The notes under the pieces were generated by a model. It did not search any database. It had not been told where the DNA came from and saw only the letters and a program-made list of their open reading frames with translations. The translations under genes and the position numbers were made by a program. A DNA stretch of 11,606 nt from Campylobacteraceae bacterium (GTDB taxonomy: Bacteria > Campylobacterota > Campylobacteria > Campylobacterales > Sulfurovaceae). The stretch covers positions 1 through 11,606 of the forward strand of contig JALSPE010000080.1 in NCBI GenBank assembly GCA_026986085.1. Direction: 5' to 3'. Within the stretch, counting starts at the first letter, position 1. Every line of letters begins with the position of its first letter. Positions 7,024 through 11,606 of the stretch are shown piece by piece.

Positions 7024-7061
7024 ATATTCAACATAAAAGCTAATTGCTTTATGTGGACGGA

Positions 7062-7090
7062 ATTATAGCAATAAATTTTTCAAATGTCAA
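7062..7090 (-). promoter_or_regulatory. Consensus sigma70 promoter of the tRNA operon
   Basis: On the minus strand, TTGACA (7085-7090), a 17-bp spacer and TATAAT (7062-7067) form a perfect consensus promoter. The predicted start near 7055 gives a leader of about 30 nt before tRNA-Gln. The leader contains an imperfect inverted repeat (7031-7054). The bases after the -10 are TCCGTCC, somewhat GC-rich for this genome, as expected for stable-RNA promoters under stringent control. Confidence 0.88.
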
Positions 7091-7161
7091 GAGATTTATA
7101 TAAAAAAATATATTTTTTTAAATTTAAATACTTAAGTAGTAAGTTTCTATTTAATTTTAGA

Positions 7162-7192
7162 TATAATCTATTCAATAAATTAGAGACAGAGG
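7162..7192 (+). promoter_or_regulatory. ribB promoter -10 and ribosome binding site
   Basis: TATAAT at 7162-7167 lies 32 bp before the ribB ATG, and agagg at 7188-7192 is the ribosome site. The leader is too short for an FMN riboswitch, and no RFN-type element is visible upstream. Confidence 0.55.
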
Positions 7193-7199
7193 TAACTAA

Positions 7200-8234
7200 A
7201 TGAGTGATGCAATTAAAAGAGTTGAAGATGCCATCGAAGATATAAAAAGAGGCAAAATGGTTATTATGATGGATGATGAAGATAGAGAGAATGAAGGCGA
7301 CTTAGTATATGCTGCAACTTTTTCTACTCCTGATATGGTTAATTTTATGGCAAAAGAGGCAAGAGGTTTAATATGCACACCAATTACTCAAGAGATAGCC
7401 AAGCAATTAGATTTGTCTCCTATGGTTAATAGTAACGATTCAAATCACGAAACAGCATTTACTATATCTATAGATTCTGCAACTGCAACTACAGGAATAT
7501 CAGCAGCTGAGAGAGATGATTGTATAAAAAAGTTAGCCTCTCCAGTTGCAAAAAGTAGAGATTTTGTTCGCCCTGGTCATATATTTCCTCTAATTGCAAA
7601 AGAGGGTGGAGTATTGGTTAGAACTGGTCATACAGAAGGCTCAATTGATCTTTGTAAATTATCTGGAGTAGCTCCTGTAGCTGTGATTTGCGAAATTATA
7701 AAAGATAATGGAGAGATGGCAAGACGAGATGATTTAGAAGAGTTTAGAAAAAAACATAATTTAAAAATTGTCTATATATCTGATATTGTTGAGTATAGAT
7801 TATCAAAAGAGCAATTAGTAAAAGAGATAAACAAGGAAGAGATTAACTTTTTTGGAGTAAAAGTAGAAAAAATAGAATTTAAAGACCACTTAAACAGAGT
7901 TCATACAGTAATTAAATTTTATAGTGCAAATAAAAAATCAAATGTAAAATTTCATAATATATCAAAAGATATAGATTTGCTTTTAAATGAGAAAAGATAT
8001 AAAAGTTTAATCGATTCAGTAGAGTATTTAAAGAGAAATGGCGGATTGCTTATCTTCTTAGATTCAAATGCAATATCAAAAGAACAAGCCAAAGAGTATG
8101 GCATAGGAGCCCAAATACTAAAAGCCCTAGGAGTAGAGGATATAAACCTACTAACAACAAATAAAGATACTGAGTTTGTAGGATTAAGTGGTTTTGGATT
8201 AAATGTAAGTAAAAAAGTTGATTTTAGACAGTAG
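7200..8234 (+). CDS. ribB: 3,4-dihydroxy-2-butanone 4-phosphate synthase with degenerate GTP cyclohydrolase II-like domain
   Basis: RibB converts ribulose 5-phosphate to DHBP plus formate in riboflavin synthesis. Residues 1-200 are a complete RibB domain: MMDDEDRENEGDLVYAA (23-39) with the acidic Mg-binding loop, SAAERDD (101-107), RPGHIFPL (124-131) and RTGHTEGSIDLCKLSG (141-156). Residues about 205-344 align in position with RibA of RibBA fusions but lack the zinc-binding Cys motif (CLTGD...RCDCG) and the catalytic residues. Only the end keeps the RibA pattern: YGIGAQILKALGV, LLTTNK, GLSGFGL. GTP cyclohydrolase II activity is therefore unlikely, and a separate ribA is expected elsewhere. 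Similar RibBA-like proteins are known in this phylum. It appears to be transcribed alone, divergent from the tRNA operon. Confidence 0.93.
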   Translation: MSDAIKRVEDAIEDIKRGKMVIMMDDEDRENEGDLVYAATFSTPDMVNFMAKEARGLICTPITQEIAKQLDLSPMVNSNDSNHETAFTISIDSATATTGISAAERDDCIKKLASPVAKSRDFVRPGHIFPLIAKEGGVLVRTGHTEGSIDLCKLSGVAPVAVICEIIKDNGEMARRDDLEEFRKKHNLKIVYISDIVEYRLSKEQLVKEINKEEINFFGVKVEKIEFKDHLNRVHTVIKFYSANKKSNVKFHNISKDIDLLLNEKRYKSLIDSVEYLKRNGGLLIFLDSNAISKEQAKEYGIGAQILKALGVEDINLLTTNKDTEFVGLSGFGLNVSKKVDFRQ

Positions 8235-8368
8235 TATAATTTTAGTTCCTTCTAAAAAACTGTGGGTAATAGAAAAACAGTTATAATCAAGATATAAAAT
8301 CCAACTAAAGAATTTACATAAAAAAATTATTTCAAATGGTATTAAATGCAACAGACACATGGTTCATC

Positions 8369-8487
8369 AATAATTTAAGTGCAAAAGTTAAATTTACACG
8401 CTAAGTAATAAAACCAATTTCAAACAATACAGACATGCGAATTCATTCGCGTCTATTTAAGCAAAAAAGTTAATTTGGGCTATTGCC
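8369..8487. repeat. 119-bp dispersed intergenic repeat, copy 1
   Basis: This aligns without gaps to 11488-11606 with 21 mismatches by hand count, about 82% identity. The best conserved parts are the left end (aataatttaagtgc), the middle (ttcaaacaatac) and gcgtctattt after the palindrome. It contains the type A palindrome and ends at the left edge of a type B palindrome. It encodes nothing evident. Confidence 0.85.
8435..8452. repeat. REP-like palindrome, type A, copy 2
   Basis: 8+2+8 palindrome: atgcgaat, centre tc, attcgcgt. The second arm position is t against g, a wobble pair in RNA. The core matches the element at 204-221. Confidence 0.8.
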
Positions 8488-8503
8488 TCGAATAAATTCG
8501 AGG
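8486..8503. repeat. REP-like palindrome, type B, copy 2
   Basis: Perfect 8+2+8 palindrome: cctcgaat, centre aa, attcgagg. On the minus strand its centre reads tt, so it is inverted relative to type A and lies 33 bp after it. It is related to the element at 332-347. Confidence 0.8.
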
Positions 8504-8768
8504 GTCCGATATAAGAAGAGAAACAAACTTTACTTTAAAAGCTCTAGTTTACTAGCACTATAAAATATTGATGATTTAAGCCAGAAAGTTAAGTAGCAGT
8601 GTTAATATTAAAATTAAAATCTTTAAGAATAGAATTAAAGTCTAGTCATAAATATAAATCCAAATAAAACCTATAGAATAACAGTTAATATAAACTTTTA
8701 CTATAACTTAAAACCTAAAATCTTTATATCAAATTATTACAAATAGAAACTAACAAGCTTAATAATAG

Positions 8769-8795
8769 TATAATAGCACAAAAACTTTATTGGAG
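8769..8795 (+). promoter_or_regulatory. ychF promoter -10 and ribosome binding site
   Basis: TATAAT at 8769-8774 lies 26 bp before the ATG, and ggag at 8792-8795 is the ribosome site. No consensus -35 is present. This promoter probably drives ychF and the two genes behind it. Confidence 0.6.
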
Positions 8796-8800
8796 ATATA

Positions 8801-9901
8801 ATGGGTTTAGGAATTGGGCTTGTGGGGTTACCAAATGTTGGGAAATCTACTACTTTTAATGCTTTGACAAAAGCACAGAATGCTGAGAGTGCTAACTATC
8901 CGTTTTGCACTATTGAACCAAATAAGGCTGTTGTGCCTGTGCCTGATAGTAGGCTTGAGGAGTTGGCTAAGATTGTTAATCCTGAGCGAATTCAATACTC
9001 TACAATTGATTTTGTAGATATTGCAGGGCTTGTAAAGGGTGCAAGTCGTGGAGAGGGGCTTGGGAATAAGTTTTTATCCAACATTAAAGAGACAGAGGTT
9101 ATTTTACAAATTGTTCGATGTTTTGAAGATGAGAATATTACCCATGTAGAAGGCTCAATTGACCCAATTCGTGATATCGAAATCATTGAGACTGAGCTTT
9201 TACTTGCAGATATTGATGCGCTTGAGAAGAGAATATCTAATTTAGAGCGAAAAGCAAAGGGGAATGATAGAGATGCAAAGGCTCAACTTGAAGTTGCAAA
9301 GAGCCTTTTAGAGCATATAGAGGCAGAAAATCCTGTAAGCACTTTTGAAGATGAGAGTGATGCATTTGAGACGCTTAAAAAAGAGATGCGATTTTTGACT
9401 GCAAAAGAGATAATTTATGGTGCAAATGTAGATGAAGATTCCCTTGAAGAGGATAATGAGTATGTTAAGACTCTAAAAGAGTTTGCATCTAAACATAATC
9501 GCGAAGTTATAAAGCTATGTGCTAAAATAGAAGAAGAGATGGTTGGCTTTGATGAAGAGGAGAAACAAGAGATGCTTGAATCTTTAGGTGTAGAAGAGTC
9601 TGGGCTTGACCAAATTATTAGAAAAGGGTTTGATAAGTTAGGTCTCATGAGCTACTTTACAGCGGGTGTAAAAGAGGTAAGATCTTGGACTATAAGAAAA
9701 GGAACAACTGCACCAAAGGCAGCAGCTGTAATTCACAACGATTTTGAAAAAGGCTTTATTAGAGCTGAAGTTATAAGCTATAAAGATTTTGTAGAGCATG
9801 GTGGCGAAGCTGGTGCAAAAGAGGCTGGTAAAATGAGATTAGAGGGTAAAGAGTATATTGTTGAAGATGGCGATGTAATGCACTTTAGATTTAATGTTTA
9901 A
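8801..9901 (+). CDS. ychF: Redox-regulated ATPase YchF (Obg/OLA1 family)
   Basis: YchF is a universally conserved P-loop ATPase of the Obg family that binds ribosomes and is linked to translation and oxidative stress. The 366 residues match the usual length. Motifs: G1 GLPNVGKS at 9-16, the NYPFCTIEPN segment at 32-41, G3 DIAGL at 73-77, GASRGEGLGNKFL after it, and ANVDE in place of NKxD, which underlies the preference for ATP over GTP. The middle is a coiled-coil arm (about 130-200). The C-terminal TGS domain ends in KEYIVEDGDVMHFRFNV. It leads a tight operon with the DUF302 lipoprotein 9 bp downstream. Its codon choice looks slightly less AT-biased than its neighbours, as expected for a well-expressed gene. 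Confidence 0.97.
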   Translation: MGLGIGLVGLPNVGKSTTFNALTKAQNAESANYPFCTIEPNKAVVPVPDSRLEELAKIVNPERIQYSTIDFVDIAGLVKGASRGEGLGNKFLSNIKETEVILQIVRCFEDENITHVEGSIDPIRDIEIIETELLLADIDALEKRISNLERKAKGNDRDAKAQLEVAKSLLEHIEAENPVSTFEDESDAFETLKKEMRFLTAKEIIYGANVDEDSLEEDNEYVKTLKEFASKHNREVIKLCAKIEEEMVGFDEEEKQEMLESLGVEESGLDQIIRKGFDKLGLMSYFTAGVKEVRSWTIRKGTTAPKAAAVIHNDFEKGFIRAEVISYKDFVEHGGEAGAKEAGKMRLEGKEYIVEDGDVMHFRFNV

Positions 9902-9910
9902 GGAGATATT

Positions 9911-10387
9911 GTGAAAAAGGGTATTTTAGCTTTTATGATTGCTTTTATTGCAGTAAGTGGCTGTGCAGATAAGACGGCTCATGCTACATCTAGTTTTATT
10001 AAAGTTTATAAAATAGATTATAAAGTAGATGATGCTGTAGATAGAATTGAAAATACTTTAAAAGATAAAAATTATGTAATTACATCTGTTTTTAACCATG
10101 AGAAAGAGGCAATTAAATTAAAAAAGATGTTATATCCAACAAAAACAGTTAATATATATAACTCTAAAATATCTACCAGACTTCTTCAGTGTAAACCTAG
10201 TATGGCTTTAGAGATGCCTATTAGAATAGCAATTTACAGTAAATTAAATGGAGATACATATATTGCCTTTACAGACCCAGAGTATTGGAGCTTGAAACAT
10301 AATATAAAAGATGCTGAGTGCCTAAAGTTATTAATTGCTATAAAAAATGACCTTTATGATGCTAGAGTAGCGCTTGGAGCAAAGTAG
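9911..10387 (+). CDS. DUF302-family lipoprotein
   Basis: This is a 158-residue predicted lipoprotein. It starts with GTG, 9 bp after the ychF stop, behind a strong AGGAGA. The signal peptide ends in AVSG-Cys18, a clear lipobox. The mature part fits the DUF302 family (PF03625): VDDAVDRIENTLKDKNYVITSVFNH, then the GNP-like segment NIYNSKISTRLLQCKPSMAL, EMPIRIAIY, and FTDPEYW. DUF302 domains have a small alpha/beta fold of unknown function, and several occur as periplasmic or lipid-anchored proteins. The next gene begins at the base following its stop codon, so the two are translationally linked. A functional link to YchF or to the YehS-like protein is unknown. Confidence 0.82.
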   Translation: MKKGILAFMIAFIAVSGCADKTAHATSSFIKVYKIDYKVDDAVDRIENTLKDKNYVITSVFNHEKEAIKLKKMLYPTKTVNIYNSKISTRLLQCKPSMALEMPIRIAIYSKLNGDTYIAFTDPEYWSLKHNIKDAECLKLLIAIKNDLYDARVALGAK

Positions 10388-10858
10388 ATGAAACCTTCAG
10401 AGGTAATAAAATCTATAAAAGATGCTCTAAGTTTAAATAGGGCTCAGATGCTTCATATATATGAGTTAGAAGAGTTTCCTATGAGTAAAGAGAGGTTGGA
10501 TAATATTCTTAAAAACAGCTCTAAAAAGAGTAGTATAAATGCAACTTATGAAGAGTTGGGTATCTTTTTAGATGGCTTAATACAATTTAAGAGAGGAACA
10601 CCTAAGAAAGAGTTAGAAGATGATGTGGTTTTGGATAATAATTTAATTTTAAAAAAATTAAGAGTAGCACTAAATTTAAAAGAGCATGAGTTGATGATGA
10701 TATTTGAATTGGTAGATTTTGATATTAGTAAATCAACTTTAAAAGATATCTTTCGTTCACCTAATCATCCAAAATTCAAAGAGTGCTCAAACACTACTCT
10801 AAAAGCATTTTTAGATGGCTTAAATGAGTTTTATTATGATAGTGGAGAGTATCTTTAA
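10388..10858 (+). CDS. DUF1456 (YehS-like) protein
   Basis: This 156-residue cytoplasmic protein is built of two tandem DUF1456 repeats (PF07308), at about residues 5-70 and 86-150. Each has the form IKxLRxALxLxxxxLxxIxEL...FLDGLxxF. The second, ILKKLRVALNLKEHELMMIF, and the RSPNHPKFKECSN...FLDGL stretch closely recall E. coli YehS (about 156 residues). The function is unknown; the helical repeats suggest a nucleic-acid or protein-binding role. It starts directly at the base after the DUF302 stop codon (TAGATG), with no separate ribosome site, so it depends on translational coupling. It is the last gene of the ychF operon. A weak hairpin (10891-10919) follows. Confidence 0.9.
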   Translation: MKPSEVIKSIKDALSLNRAQMLHIYELEEFPMSKERLDNILKNSSKKSSINATYEELGIFLDGLIQFKRGTPKKELEDDVVLDNNLILKKLRVALNLKEHELMMIFELVDFDISKSTLKDIFRSPNHPKFKECSNTTLKAFLDGLNEFYYDSGEYL

Positions 10859-10868
10859 GTTATAATTT

Positions 10869-11018
10869 TTACCCTGAATATCTTATCCATTTATCAAAAA
10901 TATTTAGAAATTTTGATAAAACAGAAGTTTTCAACTAATAAATTTCCAATAAATTATTAAAGCCTCTATATAGACAGTCCAAGGTAAAATGTGGTATAGC
11001 ATTAAAAATAACAACTAA
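10869..11018 (-). pseudogene. Possible decayed coding fragment
   Basis: On the minus strand a 50-codon frame with one internal TAG (codon 28) reads LVVIFNAIPHFTLDCLYRGF and continues to FDKWIRYSG. No start codon with a ribosome site precedes it. The TLDxxYR-like segment recalls the C-terminal part of MrpD/NuoL-type proton-conducting subunits, but this is a faint resemblance. AT-rich noncoding DNA can yield hydrophobic frames by chance. Confidence 0.2.
10891..10919 (+). terminator. Weak hairpin downstream of the ychF operon
   Basis: A 9-bp AT-rich stem, ttatcaaaa and ttttgataa, with an 11-nt loop lies 32 bp after the DUF1456 stop. It has no T-tract and low GC, so its role as terminator is doubtful, but nothing better is seen. 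Confidence 0.3.
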
Positions 11019-11148
11019 TTAAGATATAAAAAATTTGCAAAATTTAATACTTAAGGATTTTTGAAGATATCTAAATGAAGCTAAAGTCATAGCTTTCTAC
11101 ACAAAATTAATAAAGAATATTTTATTATTTTGTAATAGTAAATTGGAT

Positions 11149-11166
11149 ATGAAACTTTAGTTTCAT
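11149..11166. repeat. 8+2+8 palindrome with TT centre
   Basis: Perfect palindrome: atgaaact, centre tt, agtttcat. The arm sequence differs from types A and B but the architecture is the same. It is followed 65 bp later by a palindrome with an AA centre. Confidence 0.7.
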
Positions 11167-11204
11167 CTAAAAGTTTATCTACATTTATAAGATAAATATC
11201 TATA

Positions 11205-11479
11205 TTAAGATTTAATTTTACCTAATTCTAGGTAAGCCTAAAGGCTTACATCCAATAATATTCCAATAAATGGTAATATGTAAATTGAAGATGTCTGGAA
11301 AGCTATGGCTAAAGTCTCATCTCCTATAATTTTGTATATAGTTTACTTGATTAATTCGCCTAATTTTAACTAAAAATTTAAAGTAAACAGTGCTATTGCA
11401 GCATCTTTGAAAAATTGTCATATATCTTGATAATAGCTATGATAACTTTTGTATAAAATATAGATAATAGCTTACTATC
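11205..11479 (-). pseudogene. Possible decayed membrane-protein gene
   Basis: On the minus strand, open stretches follow one another with one apparent frameshift near 11400 and several in-frame stops. In order they read FYTKVIIAIIKIYDNFSKML, then DAAIALFTLNF, LKLGELIK, TIYKIIGDETLAIAF...LPFIGILLDVSL and AYLELGKIKS. Residues such as G, D, E, T, A, Q and P are more frequent than expected from AT-rich noncoding DNA, and two segments look like membrane helices. The stops are TAA or TAG, one step from Gln or Trp codons. The family is not recognised. A palindrome (11232-11249) overlaps one of the stops. Chance is not excluded. Confidence 0.3.
11232..11249. repeat. 8+2+8 palindrome with AA centre
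   Basis: Perfect palindrome: gtaagcct, centre aa, aggcttac. On the minus strand its centre is tt. It forms an inverted pair with the TT-centred palindrome at 11149-11166. A smaller overlapping inverted repeat (taccta/taggta, 11219-11234) abuts it. Confidence 0.7.
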
Positions 11480-11487
11480 GCCATGAT

Positions 11488-11606
11488 AATAATTTAAGTG
11501 CAACAATTAAATTCTCGTGTTAAGTAATAAAACAAATTTCAAACAATACGAACACGCAAATTCATTTGCGTCTATTTGGGTTTAAAAGTTAATTTAGCCT
11601 ATAGCC
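11488..11606. repeat. 119-bp dispersed intergenic repeat, copy 2 (cut by the window end)
   Basis: This aligns without gaps to 8369-8487, about 82% identical. The last two bases of the window (cc) align with the first two bases of the type B palindrome in the other copy, so the element probably continues beyond the window. Confidence 0.85.
11554..11571. repeat. REP-like palindrome, type A, copy 3
   Basis: Perfect 8+2+8 palindrome: acgcaaat, centre tc, atttgcgt. Compared with the other copies the left arm has a instead of g and the right arm t instead of c, a paired change that keeps the stem. Confidence 0.8.

Larger units (their letters stand above)
8235..8800. other. Gene-free region between ribB and ychF
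   Basis: I see no convincing reading frame on either strand. The stretch holds a copy of the 119-bp repeat at 8369-8487, two palindromes (8435-8452 and 8486-8503) and the ychF promoter near its right end. Bases 8504-8760 are plain AT-rich sequence without a recognisable element, apart from a doubtful degraded repeat match at 8572-8621. Confidence 0.7.
10859..11606. other. Gene-free region with palindromes, coding relics and a repeat copy
   Basis: No intact gene is seen in these 748 bp. The contents are a hairpin at 10891-10919, a possible decayed frame at 10869-11018 (minus), two 8+2+8 palindromes (11149-11166 and 11232-11249), a second possible decayed frame at 11205-11479 (minus), and the second copy of the 119-bp repeat at 11488-11606. 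Confidence 0.65.

Noticed and set aside
7168..7199. FMN riboswitch upstream of ribB.
   Set aside because: The leader from the likely start to the ATG is about 25 nt and shows none of the conserved RFN helices.
8572..8621. Possible third, degraded copy of the left part of the 119-bp repeat (tgatttaag...gttaa...gtgttaa).
   Set aside because: An ungapped alignment gives only about 31 of 50 matches to either good copy, which is near what AT-rich DNA can give by chance, and the palindrome is absent.
8235..8800. CRISPR array in the palindrome-rich gaps.
   Set aside because: The palindromes are not regularly spaced, there are no unique spacers of constant length, and no cas gene is nearby.
11077..11316. 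Inverted repeat catagctttc/gaaagctatg plus direct repeat gctaaagtc across about 220 bp.
   Set aside because: The matches are only 9-10 bp and interleaved; too short to support a mobile element or attachment site without more copies.

Overview
The window looks like part of the chromosome of a Campylobacterota (epsilonproteobacterial) bacterium, possibly Sulfurimonas-like. The evidence is very AT-rich DNA, proteins rich in K, N, I and S, a lipid-transport cluster arranged like Campylobacter jejuni Cj1646-Cj1649 (iamB/iamA), a RibB fused to a degenerate RibA-like domain, and an LpxB-like C-terminus. The genus is an inference.

Layout. Bases 1-111 hold the end of a probable lpxB. A 316-bp gene-free stretch with two short palindromes follows. 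Then come a cytoplasmic cyclophilin (minus strand) and pyrF (plus strand), which diverge from a 61-bp promoter region. A minus-strand pair, a FUN14-family membrane protein plus a 36-residue membrane peptide, converges on pyrF. An exported ClpP-fold protein with an extra C-terminal domain is next on the plus strand. Bases 3382-6782 (minus) form a tightly overlapping four-gene operon: STAS-MlaE permease, MlaF ATPase, long MlaD/MCE protein and PqiC-like lipoprotein. This is an envelope phospholipid transporter. Just upstream on the same strand lie tRNA-fMet and tRNA-Gln behind a perfect sigma70 promoter. Divergent from them is ribB. After a 566-bp gene-free region come ychF, a DUF302 lipoprotein and a YehS-type DUF1456 protein, tightly packed as an operon. 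The last 748 bp has no intact gene. It holds palindromes, possible decayed coding remnants and a repeat.

Most genes are ordinary housekeeping genes. The least expected structure is in the gene-free stretches. A 119-bp sequence occurs twice without gaps (8369-8487 and 11488-11606, about 82% identical). Inside it is an 8+2+8 palindrome whose arms change together between copies. Three times the window shows a pair of such palindromes, the first with a pyrimidine centre (TT or TC) and the second with a purine centre (AA or GA), meaning the second is inverted. This resembles REP/REPIN (BIME-like) elements, but no mobilising transposase is present in the window.

Functions span nucleotide and cofactor synthesis (pyrF, ribB), translation (fMet and Gln tRNAs, ychF), protein folding (cyclophilin) and the cell envelope (lpxB, Mla cluster, FUN14 protein, lipoproteins, exported ClpP-like protein).
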